In this document: piece by piece, positions 1 through 9,557 of the stretch
How positions within the stretch are numbered: position 1 is the first letter of the stretch
Layout of the letters: each line of letters starts with the position of its first letter
From: Parundibacterium terreum
Lineage (GTDB): Bacteria > Pseudomonadota > Gammaproteobacteria > Burkholderiales > Burkholderiaceae_D
Reading direction: 5' to 3'
Assembly (NCBI RefSeq): GCF_014636315.1
Contig: NZ_BMED01000004.1
Coordinates: 248,001 to 312,000, forward strand
DNA: 64,000 bases
Made by a program: the position numbers and the translations under genes
The notes under the pieces: generated by a model
The model's database searches: none
Told to the model about the DNA's origin: nothing
The model's input: only the letters and a program-made list of their open reading frames with translations

Positions 1-335
1 CGGCAGAGCAGGGCAGGGATCAGATATCGATGGAAGACTTGCTGGCCATGCAGGAGAGCAAGCCGGTAGAAAAAGTGGCGGCTGTGCCCAGCAGTTCTGC
101 GGCATCCGGCTTTTATCTGCAATTCGGCGCCTATGCGATCAAGGCCAATGCAGAAAACATACAGTCGCACTTGCAGTCCAAGCTGGAAAACCGCTTGCCG
201 GCATTTGATATCGTACAGCAGGGTAGCCTGTACCGGCTGGTCAGCGGACCCTTCGCCAGCAGGGCGGAGGCGCTGGCTGCGATGGTCCAGGCTGGCAACC
301 TCGGCATTGCCAAGCCCCTGGTGGTACAGCGCTGA
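1..335 (+). CDS. SPOR-domain protein, C-terminal part (probably RlpA-like)
   Basis: The reading frame is open from the first bases of the window, so this is the 3' end of a longer gene whose start lies outside. The visible C-terminus carries a SPOR fold: the phrase YLQFGAYA, a helix, then a second half ending LYRLVSGPFASRAEA. SPOR domains bind denuded peptidoglycan glycan strands at the division septum. In betaproteobacteria such a tail next to rsmI usually belongs to the septal lytic transglycosylase RlpA, but the catalytic part is not visible, so the assignment is inferred from the domain and neighbour. It is convergent with rsmI. Confidence 0.7.
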   Translation, partial: AEQGRDQISMEDLLAMQESKPVEKVAAVPSSSAASGFYLQFGAYAIKANAENIQSHLQSKLENRLPAFDIVQQGSLYRLVSGPFASRAEALAAMVQAGNLGIAKPLVVQR

Positions 336-400
336 TGATGCGCTAAGTTGGATAGGGCGCCAGACAGGGAGTTAGATCGTCGCTTGTCCGGGGAGGGGCC

Positions 401-1330
401 TTATTCTTCCTCTTGACCTTCCTTCATCTCCAGCGCCAGCTGATAGAGCGCGTTCTTTTTTTGCCCGGTGATTTGCGCCGCCAGTGATGCAGCTTGTTTT
501 AGCGAGCATTCTTCCAGCAATATTCCCAGTATCCTGCGCGCTTCCTGAAGATCGTCGTCAGCATTGCTCGGCGCACCTTCCACCAGAAGTACATACTCAC
601 CTTTTTCGCTATGGGCGTTGTTTTTCAGCCAGTCTGCAGCCTCGCCCAAAGGGCAGCGGTGGATCTGTTCAAACAGCTTGGTCAGCTCGCGTGCAAACAC
701 GATCTGGCGCTGGCTGCCGAACACGCTTGCCAGTGCCTGCACCGATTCGATGATGCGGTGCGGCGCCTCATAAAAGATCAGCGTCGCGGGTATTTGTTCC
801 AGCGCGCGCAATGCGGTTTCTCGCTGTCCTGCTTTGGCGGGCAGGAAGCCCACAAAGTAGAACTGGTCATTGATCAACCCGCTGCCGGACAAGGCAGTGA
901 TCGCGGCAGAAGCGCCGGGCAAGGGCATCACGTTCAGGCCGGCTGCACGTACAGCGTCCACAATCTTGGCCCCGGGGTCGGACACGCCGGGGGTGCCGGC
1001 ATCGGATACCAGTGCGATGCGTTCGCCGGCCTGCAGGCGGGCCACGAGCTTGTCGGCGGCCTCCCTTTCATTGTGCTGGTGTGCAGCGATCAAGGGCTTG
1101 TTGATCCCATAGCGTGACAGCAATTGCGCAGTATTGCGTGTATCTTCGCAGGCGATAGCGTCTGCCAGCGCCAGCAAATGCAGCGCCCGCAGGGAAATAT
1201 CGCAAACATTCCCTATCGGCGTGGCGACTACATATAATGTGGCTGCAGGATAACTCTGTTTGGACAGGGTTTCCATCACAGGAGAATTGCTTAGCGAATA
1301 GCTTGTTGAATGGGTATCGGACGTGCTCAT
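401..1330 (-). CDS. rsmI: 16S rRNA 2'-O-ribose C1402 methyltransferase RsmI
   Basis: Tetrapyrrole-methylase-fold enzyme that methylates the 2'-OH of C1402 in 16S rRNA using SAM. The N-terminal signature LYVVATPIGN is followed by ACEDTRNTAQLL and SDAGTPGVSDPG, then PGASA, FVGFLPAK and FYEAPHR, all typical of the family in the expected order. I prefer the ATG at 1330 (MSTSDTH), about 309 residues. A TTG at 1372 would add 14 residues and overlap the yraN start. The gene is divergent from yraN with only about 41 bp between the starts, so the two promoters must overlap. The same neighbours (yraL-yraN-yraO-yraP) occur in E. coli. Confidence 0.95.
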   Translation of the reverse strand: MSTSDTHSTSYSLSNSPVMETLSKQSYPAATLYVVATPIGNVCDISLRALHLLALADAIACEDTRNTAQLLSRYGINKPLIAAHQHNEREAADKLVARLQAGERIALVSDAGTPGVSDPGAKIVDAVRAAGLNVMPLPGASAAITALSGSGLINDQFYFVGFLPAKAGQRETALRALEQIPATLIFYEAPHRIIESVQALASVFGSQRQIVFARELTKLFEQIHRCPLGEAADWLKNNAHSEKGEYVLLVEGAPSNADDDLQEARRILGILLEECSLKQAASLAAQITGQKKNALYQLALEMKEGQEEE

Positions 1331-1371
1331 GCTATATTCCGGGATGTGGACTAATTCAGGATTGTACGACA

Positions 1372-1815
1372 ATGCCGCTATGGGAATGGCTGAATGGGCC
1401 GAAACAGGCCCAACAAAGCAGTGCTCAAGATCATAAAGATGAATTGCCGGAGCGCGGCCGCAATAGCACCACTAGCCGCCAGCGCACCGGTGACGAGGGC
1501 GAGCAAAGGGCGTTGCTGTATCTGCAGCAAAAAGGCATGACGCTGGTAGAGCGCAATTTCCTGTGCAAGGGCGGTGAAATCGACTTGGTCATGCAAGACG
1601 GCAAGGGCTTGGTGTTTGTCGAAGTCAGGTCCCGTAATTCGTCGCAATTCGGCGGTGCGATCGCCAGCGTGACGCCGGCCAAGCAGCGGCGCATGGTGAT
1701 TGCCGCACAAGTTTTCCTGCAAGCGTATAAAAGACCTCCAGCCTGCCGTTTTGACCTGATATGCATACAAAACGGTGAATTGGACTGGTTACAGGATGTA
1801 ATAACAGGGCAATAA
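1372..1815 (+). CDS. YraN family protein (UPF0102, nuclease-like fold)
   Basis: Small protein with the UPF0102 pattern: GDEGEQRALLYLQQKG, then ERNFLCKGGEIDLV and VFVEVRSR. The E-I-D-L-V and V-E-V-R-S residues match the catalytic core of restriction-endonuclease-like folds, although no biochemical role is established for the family. The start is the ATG at 1372 (MPLWEWLNG), giving 147 residues. The frame is open further upstream, but that part overlaps rsmI antisense and looks unlike the family. Followed by diaA, as in E. coli yraN-yraO. Confidence 0.9.
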   Translation: MPLWEWLNGPKQAQQSSAQDHKDELPERGRNSTTSRQRTGDEGEQRALLYLQQKGMTLVERNFLCKGGEIDLVMQDGKGLVFVEVRSRNSSQFGGAIASVTPAKQRRMVIAAQVFLQAYKRPPACRFDLICIQNGELDWLQDVITGQ

Positions 1816-1877
1816 AGCCGGTTTACATTCCAAAATATATATTTATGACCGAGTTCTAGTAGTGTTACCGACTGTTT

Positions 1878-3150
<1,273 letters not shown>

Positions 3151-3152
<2 letters not shown>

Positions 3153-3172
3153 GACATAAGCAAGACATAAGC
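3151..3172 (+). repeat. Two tandem 11-bp repeats after dolP
   Basis: The unit AAGACATAAGC occurs twice without a gap, starting over the dolP stop codon. A looser repetition of TTCAGCAA follows around 3236-3270. It looks like replication slippage in a non-coding spacer. Confidence 0.6.
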
Positions 3173-3182
3173 AGGAAATAAG

Positions 3183-3216
3183 GAAAAGCCCGCTGCAGCA
3201 TGTGGCGGGTTTTTCT
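3183..3216 (+). terminator. Probable terminator of diaA-dolP
   Basis: CCCGC at 3189-3193 pairs with GCGGG at 3205-3209, flanked by an A run on the left and a T run on the right. The stem is short but GC-rich and correctly placed about 35 bp after the dolP stop. Confidence 0.5.
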
Positions 3217-3346
3217 TGCCAGGTACATTCAGTAACTTCAGCAAGATTCAACAAGGTTCAGCAACAATATCCAGCCGGTATTGGGTTAACACTGCACGAC
3301 AGGCATGCGGGCTTTCCCCGTATGCTCACACTCTACAGGAGCAATC

Positions 3347-3937
3347 ATGGCGGCACTGATCATACTATTGGTCATCATTCTGGTATTTGTTTTTTGGGCG
3401 GTCGGCGCATACAACCGGCTGGTCAGCCTGCGCAACCGCTTCAAAAATTCCTTTGCGCAGATCGACGTGCAACTGAAACGCCGTTACGACCTGATTCCCA
3501 ACCTGGTGGAAACCGCCAAGGGCTACATGAAGCATGAGCGCGAAACTCTGGAAGCCGTCATTGCCGCGCGCAATCAGGCAGTAACCGCCAATGCCAAGGC
3601 CGTGGGCGACCCGTCGGATGCCGCAGCGGTACAGCAATTGTCGGCAGCCGAAGGTTCGCTGACAGCATCGCTGGGTAAGATGTTTGCATTATCGGAAGCC
3701 TATCCAGACCTGAAGGCCAACGAGAACATGATGCAGTTGACCGAAGAGCTGACCGGCACCGAAAACAAGATCGCCTTTTCCCGCCAGGCGTATAACGACA
3801 GCGTGATGCAGTACAACACGTCGATAGAGCAATTCCCCGGATCCATCATCGCCAATATGTTTGGATTCCGTAATGCGGAAATGCTGCAGGTGATTGAGTC
3901 GGCGGAAGAACGCAAGGCCGTCAAGGTGTCGTTCTGA
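3347..3937 (+). CDS. lemA: LemA family membrane protein
   Basis: A 196-residue LemA-fold protein: one N-terminal transmembrane helix (AALIILLVIILVFVFWAVGAY, cytoplasmic end first), then the family motif YNRLVSLRNRFKNSFAQIDVQLKRRYDLIPNLV split across the first long helix, and QAYNDSVMQYNT with FPGSIIANMFGF near the end. LemA proteins are helical bundles of uncertain function that often pair with membrane peptidases or TPM-domain proteins. The start at 3347 has an AGGAGC site just upstream; the frame extends upstream without family similarity. The M48 peptidase follows after 88 bp. Confidence 0.9.
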   Translation: MAALIILLVIILVFVFWAVGAYNRLVSLRNRFKNSFAQIDVQLKRRYDLIPNLVETAKGYMKHERETLEAVIAARNQAVTANAKAVGDPSDAAAVQQLSAAEGSLTASLGKMFALSEAYPDLKANENMMQLTEELTGTENKIAFSRQAYNDSVMQYNTSIEQFPGSIIANMFGFRNAEMLQVIESAEERKAVKVSF

Positions 3938-4025
3938 AATGAGGGCAGCGGCAACCCGGTGTGGCTTGCCGGGCCCATGCATGCTCTTTCTGTCCCTTCG
4001 CTACTCTTCCCTACTGTAAATCCGG

Positions 4026-5990
4026 ATGGATTTTTTCGAGCAACAGGATCAGGCCCATCGCCAGAGTAAAAAACTGCTGTTGCTGTTTTTGCTGGCGGTA
4101 GTTGCCATCGTGCTGGCTGTTAATGGCAGCCTGGCACTGATATGGATCTGGGCAAGCGGCGGCTCGCTGCATTCCATGCATCCCGGACATGCCTACCCGC
4201 GTGGGTTTTTCCTCACCAATACCGTATTGACGCTACTCTTCATCGGCGGCGGCACCATGCTGGAAACCTTTCGCCTGCGTGATGGAGGCGATGCAGTGGC
4301 GCAAATGGCGGGCGGGCGCCTGGTCATGCCCTCTTCGCAGGATTTGCGCGAGCGCCGGCTGCTCAATATCGTAGAGGAAATGTCGCTGGCGTCCGGCATC
4401 GCCTGTCCGCGGGTGTATATACTGGACAAGGAAGATGCGATCAATGCTTTTGCCGCCGGCTACCATCAAAATGAGGCGGTTGTGGCGGTGACTCAGGGCG
4501 CGCTGAGCCGCCTCACACGAGACGAGTTGCAAGGCGTGGTCGGCCACGAATTCAGCCATATCATGAACGGCGATATGCGCATGAACATACAATTGATAGG
4601 CGTGCTGTTCGGCATACAGATGCTGTCCGGTTTCGGTCAGGAATTGATTTACTGGAGCACTCGCTTCGGCTCTTCGCGCAGCCGTGATGAAAAGGGACCG
4701 CCGCTGCAACTGGTGCTGCTGGTGGTCGGTGTCGTGCTGTTCGTCATCGGCTATGTGGGAATTTTTTTCGGACGCCTGATCAAGTCTGCGGTATCACGTC
4801 AGAGAGAGTATCTGGCCGACGCCAGTTCAGTGCAATTTACCCGGAATCCGGATGGCATAGGCGGAGCCCTGCGCAAGATAGGCGGCCTGACGCGCATCAA
4901 TCAATGCGGCTCCCGTATCGATAGCCCCAAAGCGGAGCAGCTGTCGCATCTCTTCCTCGGCGCTGCCAAACCCAATTTGTTATCCGGCCTGTTCGCCACG
5001 CATCCGCCATTGAAGGAACGGCTGCGCCGCGTGTATGGTAAGAACGTGGACTTCTTGGAAGCCGACGAGCTTTACGAAGAGCAAAACATTCCTCCGCTGC
5101 CTGAGGGTATATTCGGTTTTGGTTCCAGGAATATTGATGCAGCGCGATACGCCAAAAGCAAGGAACAGTCACTGGCCGCCTCCGCCGGCCTTTCTTTTGG
5201 CAATCAGCAGCAAACTCAGGAACAGCTCGCACCGGAACTGGTTGGTGCGGTGCGTGATCCGCTGGGTGCCTCTGCGCTGGTATATGCATTGCTGCTCGAT
5301 CGTTCGGATGCGCAGGCTTATGCGGTGCAAATTGCCATACTGAACCAGGACGCGCCAGCGCAGTGCGCGCTGGCAACGATGCTAGTGGAGGCTATAGCCA
5401 GGCTACCGCGCAGCGCACGCTTGCCTCTGCTGGATCTGGCAATGCCTGCGTTGCATATGCTGTCCGCAGAGCAAGGCATCATTCTGCTGGCCGTCGTCGA
5501 TAAACTGATAGCGGCAGACCAGAGGACTACTTTGGCCGAATTCGTGGTGCAGACCGTACTGAGCCGACGCCTGAATGCGCGAGCGAGGCGTGCCGGCGCG
5601 ATCAAATTCAACGCGCTGACGGAGTTGAGGACTGAGACTATACTATTGCTGTCGCTGCTGGCTTTTGCCGTCGGTGAAACGGGTTCCGCAGGCCAGGCAT
5701 TTGCGCGGGGTGCGGCCGCCGTGCCGGAATTATCCATAGCCGGGAAAGACATGCTGTCGGTCACCCGTCTGGATTTTTCCAACGTGAAGCAAGCGCTGGA
5801 CAGGCTGAACCAACTGACGCCGCTGGCCAAGCCTTTCTTGATACGCATGTTGCTGGCCGGTGCAGGAGCGAATATGAATGTGCAGGTGGCAGACTTGCTG
5901 CGCTGTATCTGTGCTGCCATCGACAGCCCGGTACCGGATGCGGTTGCAGCAAGCTATACCTCCCATCACTGGGCCTATCGCGAAGCCTGA
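4026..5990 (+). CDS. M48 family zinc metallopeptidase, HtpX/Oma1-like, with long C-terminal extension
   Basis: A 654-residue integral membrane peptidase. Two transmembrane helices lie near residues 17-42 and 60-77, followed by the zinc motif HEFSH at 174-178, two more hydrophobic segments, and the third-ligand region SRQREYLADASSVQF near residue 260. The M48 core ends around residue 340. The remaining 300 residues (QEQLAPELVGAVRDP onward) are helical, Ala/Leu-rich and outside the usual HtpX length of about 290. The pairing with lemA recurs in proteobacteria and suggests envelope protein quality control. No strong ribosome-binding site is visible at 4026. Confidence 0.9.
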   Translation: MDFFEQQDQAHRQSKKLLLLFLLAVVAIVLAVNGSLALIWIWASGGSLHSMHPGHAYPRGFFLTNTVLTLLFIGGGTMLETFRLRDGGDAVAQMAGGRLVMPSSQDLRERRLLNIVEEMSLASGIACPRVYILDKEDAINAFAAGYHQNEAVVAVTQGALSRLTRDELQGVVGHEFSHIMNGDMRMNIQLIGVLFGIQMLSGFGQELIYWSTRFGSSRSRDEKGPPLQLVLLVVGVVLFVIGYVGIFFGRLIKSAVSRQREYLADASSVQFTRNPDGIGGALRKIGGLTRINQCGSRIDSPKAEQLSHLFLGAAKPNLLSGLFATHPPLKERLRRVYGKNVDFLEADELYEEQNIPPLPEGIFGFGSRNIDAARYAKSKEQSLAASAGLSFGNQQQTQEQLAPELVGAVRDPLGASALVYALLLDRSDAQAYAVQIAILNQDAPAQCALATMLVEAIARLPRSARLPLLDLAMPALHMLSAEQGIILLAVVDKLIAADQRTTLAEFVVQTVLSRRLNARARRAGAIKFNALTELRTETILLLSLLAFAVGETGSAGQAFARGAAAVPELSIAGKDMLSVTRLDFSNVKQALDRLNQLTPLAKPFLIRMLLAGAGANMNVQVADLLRCICAAIDSPVPDAVAASYTSHHWAYREA

Positions 5991-6020
5991 TAGCTGGATA
6001 AAAAATTCAAAGGAGTTTCC

Positions 6021-6365
6021 ATGGCCCATTTGTCACGCTTGATTGGAGGCATGTTTGCGGTTTCCGCGTTGTTCGCTTTGCCGGCTTTAGCGGGTGCTGC
6101 ATCGGATAACAAACTGGCACAGAGGCTGGCTGCCAATTGTGCATCCTGCCACGGCACGGCCGGCGTTGCGGCGGCTAATACCTTGCCGCCGTTGGCGGGG
6201 CAGCCCAAGGATAGCATCATTGCCAGCATGCAGGCCTTCAAGTCCGGTACACGTCCTTCCACGGTAATGCAGCAACTCGCCAAAGGCTATACCGATGAGC
6301 AGATCGGCCTGATAGCCGGCTATTTTTCTGGTCTGAAGCTGACTGAAGCCGGAGGTGCAAAATGA
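6021..6365 (+). CDS. fccA: Cytochrome c subunit of flavocytochrome c sulfide dehydrogenase
   Basis: A 114-residue class I cytochrome c: Sec signal peptide ending around PALAGA, one haem-binding motif CASCH at residues 40-44, and a downstream methionine (STVMQQLAKGYTDEQIGLIAGYFSGL) as probable sixth ligand. It overlaps fccB by 4 bp (ATGA), so the two are translationally coupled and should form the periplasmic FccAB complex, which oxidises sulfide to sulfur and passes electrons to the respiratory chain. This is the single-haem version; some purple sulfur bacteria have a two-haem subunit. A GGAG site precedes the ATG. Confidence 0.88.
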   Translation: MAHLSRLIGGMFAVSALFALPALAGAASDNKLAQRLAANCASCHGTAGVAAANTLPPLAGQPKDSIIASMQAFKSGTRPSTVMQQLAKGYTDEQIGLIAGYFSGLKLTEAGGAK

Positions 6366-7645
6366 AGCGCCGTCAATTCATCCAGGGCATCTTGCCTGTA
6401 GGCGCAATGCTGGCCAGTCCTGCGGTGTGGGCACAGTCCAAGGCCCGGTCCAAAGCCCAATCCAGGGTAGTGGTCGTTGGCGGCGGCTATGCCGGAGCTA
6501 CTGCGGCAAAGTATCTGCGCTTATGGGGTGAGCAAAAAATTGAGGTCACCTTGGTGGAAGCAAATCCTCAATTCGTCTCCTGTCCCTTGTCCAACCTGGT
6601 ACTGGGTGGCTTCAGGCAGATGTCGGATATCACACTCAGCTATGACAATCTGGTCAAGCATCACGGCATTCGGCTGGTACAGGATTACGCGCAATCTGTT
6701 GATAAGGAAAAGCAGGTATTGAAACTGGCTGGCGGCCAGAGCCTGCCTTATGACAGATTGATACTCAGTCCAGGCGTTGATTTTCTGTGGGATCAGTTGC
6801 CCGGAATGCAGTCGGCGGAAGCCCAGCAAAAAATCATGCACGCATGGAAGGCGGGACCGCAGACGGCCACCCTGCGCAAGCAGCTGGAAGCAATGCAGGA
6901 TGGCGGCACCTTCGTGATTTCCATTCCGCCTGCTCCTTTCCGCTGCCCTCCCGGGCCGTATGAACGGGCCTGCCAGGTCGCGGCCTATTTTGCACAGCAC
7001 AAGAAAAAATCCAAGGTATTGATCCTGGATGCCAATGACGACGTACTGTCCAAAGGCCCCTTGTTCAAGAAGGCCTGGGCCGAGCACTACAAGGGCATCG
7101 TCGAGTACGTGCCAAAATTTACTACTGCCGATGTCGATGCGGCCAGCAATACCGTGATCTCCGATTTCGGCGACAAGATGCCCGGCGCTGTCATTAATGT
7201 GATTCCGCCGCAACGCGCAGGTGCAATCGCGGTACAGGCAGGTGTCGCGAATATGAACAAGCGCTGGTGCGAAGTGGATTTCCTGACTTTTGAATCGACG
7301 CAGGCAAAGAACATTCATATCTTGGGCGACGCGATCCAGGTGGCGCCGCTGATGCCGAAATCGGGGCATATGGCGAACCAGCATGCGAAGGTGTGCGCGG
7401 CGGCGGTCGTCGATTTATTTAACGGCGATACGCCCAACCAGGCGCCCATGCTGAACAACACCTGCTATAGCTATGTGTCCGAGAAGGAAGTCGTACATAT
7501 CGCTTCAGTGCATGCGTATAGCGCCGAGAAAAAGACCTTTCTCAGCGTACCGGGTGCAGGCGGTTTGTCAGTGGCTGCGAATGAGCAGGAAACAGCCTAT
7601 GCCGAGAGCTGGGCGCAGAATATCTGGGCAGACACGCTGGCCTGA
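6362..7645 (+). CDS. fccB: Flavoprotein subunit of flavocytochrome c sulfide dehydrogenase (SoxF-like)
   Basis: A 427-residue FAD enzyme. The N-terminus has a Tat signal (KRRQFI, then a hydrophobic stretch ending VWAQ). A dinucleotide fold follows (VVVGGGYAGATAAKYL). The redox-active cysteine pair of the family is visible: C74 in FVSCPLSNL and C368 in NNTCYSYVS. Further motifs are YDRLILSPGVDF and HILGDAIQVAPLMPKSG. The protein oxidises sulfide, or protein-bound sulfane sulfur, in the periplasm and hands electrons to FccA. In Paracoccus the homologue is SoxF, encoded in the sox cluster, which fits its place upstream of soxC here. Confidence 0.92.
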   Translation: MKRRQFIQGILPVGAMLASPAVWAQSKARSKAQSRVVVVGGGYAGATAAKYLRLWGEQKIEVTLVEANPQFVSCPLSNLVLGGFRQMSDITLSYDNLVKHHGIRLVQDYAQSVDKEKQVLKLAGGQSLPYDRLILSPGVDFLWDQLPGMQSAEAQQKIMHAWKAGPQTATLRKQLEAMQDGGTFVISIPPAPFRCPPGPYERACQVAAYFAQHKKKSKVLILDANDDVLSKGPLFKKAWAEHYKGIVEYVPKFTTADVDAASNTVISDFGDKMPGAVINVIPPQRAGAIAVQAGVANMNKRWCEVDFLTFESTQAKNIHILGDAIQVAPLMPKSGHMANQHAKVCAAAVVDLFNGDTPNQAPMLNNTCYSYVSEKEVVHIASVHAYSAEKKTFLSVPGAGGLSVAANEQETAYAESWAQNIWADTLA

Positions 7646-7712
7646 AGCTTGCTGCAGGCAAAGTCTCCCCCCTGTATTGCATTGCAAAATCAAAATCTCT
7701 TGTATATTTAGC

Positions 7713-7726
7713 TTATTAATTGATAA
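7713..7726. promoter_or_regulatory. Imperfect AT-rich palindrome upstream of the ArsR gene
   Basis: TTAT-TAATTG-ATAA forms a short dyad about 50 bp before the regulator's ATG. It lies close to a better palindrome and could be a second operator half, or simply AT-rich promoter DNA. Confidence 0.3.
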
Positions 7727-7733
7727 TACATAC

Positions 7734-7761
7734 AACTATATGCGTAATTGCTCATATAGTT
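7734..7761. promoter_or_regulatory. Perfect inverted repeat, probable ArsR-type operator
   Basis: The arms AACTATATG (7734-7742) and CATATAGTT (7753-7761) are exact reverse complements with a 10-bp spacer, and end 11 bp before the regulator's ATG. Sulfur-responsive ArsR repressors bind AT-rich dyads of this size at their own promoters, so autoregulation is the simplest reading. No second copy was found upstream of fccA or soxY by eye. Confidence 0.6.
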
Positions 7762-7772
7762 TTGGAGTGGCG

Positions 7773-8117
7773 ATGAATGAATTGAATCAGTTGTTCGAGA
7801 AAGTGTCGGGATACTTTGCCCTGTTGTCTGAACCCACCAGGCTGAAGATATTACACGCGCTATGCGATGGAGAAAAGTCGGTGACCGATGTGGTAACTTC
7901 GGTTGATTCCACGCAGGCAAATGTGTCCCGCCATCTGAACACGATGTACCGGGCAGGTGTGCTGGGCCGCCGTAAGGAGGGCAATATGGTGTACTACGTC
8001 ATTTCGGACGAAGCCTGTGTCGAACTTTGCCGGACTGTGTGCACGCAGATAGCTTGCAGCATGGAAGAACAGAATATTTCCAAGCGCGCGGTCAGGGATT
8101 TCATGCCATTGGCTTAA
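7773..8117 (+). CDS. ArsR-family transcriptional regulator of sulfur oxidation (SoxR/BigR-like)
   Basis: A 114-residue winged-helix repressor: YFALLSEPTRLKILHALCDGEKSVTDV, recognition helix STQANVSRHLNTMYRAGVL, and wing GRRKEGNMVYYVI. Cysteines occur at residues 31, 82, 86, 90 and 95. One lies in the early helix and several in the C-terminal helix, the general arrangement of persulfide-sensing ArsR proteins (BigR/SqrR type), but the exact pair cannot be matched without alignment. It lies between fccAB and soxCD, suggesting control of both. The ATG at 7773 is chosen because the frame upstream overlaps fccB and lacks family sequence. Confidence 0.85.
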   Translation: MNELNQLFEKVSGYFALLSEPTRLKILHALCDGEKSVTDVVTSVDSTQANVSRHLNTMYRAGVLGRRKEGNMVYYVISDEACVELCRTVCTQIACSMEEQNISKRAVRDFMPLA

Positions 8118-8153
8118 TGCTCGCGCCTTGAATAGTGTCCGTTTTGTCGGAAG

Positions 8154-9557
8154 ATGCATGGTGCGGCTTGTTCAAGCGTAGATGAGATGACCCAGCATAA
8201 ACTGCCAGGACGTTTGCAAAAAGCACCGGAAAATTTCCTTGATCAAAACCTGATCCAGGAAATCAGTGCTGAAGGCCTGAATGAGCAAAGGCGCTTATTC
8301 CTGCGCAAGAGCTTTGCCGCCACCTTTGCCACCACACTGGGCACTGCCGCAGCGGGCGTGGCTGCCCGCGCAAGAGCGCAGGATATCGGCGATGGCGATC
8401 CGGCTATCCTGAACTTGCCGGAACACTCAAAGACACTCGGTCTGCCGGTTGCAAGCAACCCCTACGGCCTTCCATCCAGATACGAAAAAAACCTGCAAAG
8501 GCGGGAAAGCCCCGGCCTGACGCGGGTTGGCGCTGCCTCGGTATCGTTCTGTCCCTTGCAGGGCATGTTCGGCATCATCACGGCCAACGGCTTGCATTTC
8601 GAGCGCCATCACCAGGGCTGGCACGATATCGATCCGCAGCAGCACAGGCTGATGATCAATGGCCTGGTCAAGAATCCCAGCGTATTCACGATGGACGATA
8701 TCATGCGCCTGCCATCGGTATCGCGCATGCATTTCATAGAATGCGGGGCCAATACCGGGATGGAATGGGGCAATGTTGCCGTACCCACCGTGCAGTACAC
8801 GCATGGCATGCTGAGCTGCTGTGAGTTTACCGGCGTACCCTTGTCCATCTTGCTGGATGCCTGTGGTATCGATAAAAAGCGCGCCAGATTCATCCTCGCC
8901 GAAGGGGCCGATGGTTCTGGGATGACGCGTACGATTTCCATCGAGCGGGCCATGGACGATGTGATCGTCGCCTATGGCATGAACGGTGAAATGCTGCGAC
9001 CCGAGAACGGCTACCCTCTGCGCCTGGTGGTGCCCGGTGTGCAGGGGGTGTCCTGGGTAAAGTGGCTGCGCCGGATAGAAGTCGGTGATATGCCGTATGC
9101 GACCAAGGATGAGACCGTGCATTACATCGACCTTATGCCGGACGGCACGCACAGGCAATACACGTCGATACAGGAGTGCAAATCGGTGATCACCACGCCA
9201 TCCGGCGGCCAGATGTTGATCGACAAGGGTTTCTTCAATATTTCCGGCATTGCCTGGTCTGGGCGCGGTAAGGTAAAGCGAGTGGATGTGTCGGTGGACG
9301 GCGGCAAGAACTGGCGCAGCGCCAGGCTGGAGACGCCGATACTCAGCAAATGCCTGACACGCTTCAATATGGATTGGGTCTGGGATGGCGGTCCGGCGCT
9401 ATTGCAATCACGCGCCATCGACGAGACCGGCTATGTGCAACCGCAGATGAGGCAATTGCGCGAGGTACGCGGTACCAAGTCCATTTATCACAACAATGCC
9501 ATACAGTCGTGGCAGGTAGCGGAAACAGGCGAGGTAGGCAATGTTCATGTCTCCTGA
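8154..9557 (+). CDS. soxC: Sulfane dehydrogenase molybdenum subunit SoxC
   Basis: Molybdopterin enzyme of the sulfite-oxidase fold, 467 residues from the ATG at 8154 (an alternative ATG at 8187 is equally plausible; neither has a strong ribosome-binding site). The Tat signal RRLFLRKSF sits at residues 46-54, unusually far from the N-terminus, which favours the later start. The molybdenum-ligating cysteine is C197 in FIECGANTG. The C-terminal dimerisation domain (ISGIAWSGRGKVKRVDVSVDGG) is present. With SoxD it removes six electrons from the SoxY-bound sulfane sulfur, allowing complete thiosulfate oxidation without sulfur globules. Confidence 0.93.
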   Translation: MHGAACSSVDEMTQHKLPGRLQKAPENFLDQNLIQEISAEGLNEQRRLFLRKSFAATFATTLGTAAAGVAARARAQDIGDGDPAILNLPEHSKTLGLPVASNPYGLPSRYEKNLQRRESPGLTRVGAASVSFCPLQGMFGIITANGLHFERHHQGWHDIDPQQHRLMINGLVKNPSVFTMDDIMRLPSVSRMHFIECGANTGMEWGNVAVPTVQYTHGMLSCCEFTGVPLSILLDACGIDKKRARFILAEGADGSGMTRTISIERAMDDVIVAYGMNGEMLRPENGYPLRLVVPGVQGVSWVKWLRRIEVGDMPYATKDETVHYIDLMPDGTHRQYTSIQECKSVITTPSGGQMLIDKGFFNISGIAWSGRGKVKRVDVSVDGGKNWRSARLETPILSKCLTRFNMDWVWDGGPALLQSRAIDETGYVQPQMRQLREVRGTKSIYHNNAIQSWQVAETGEVGNVHVS

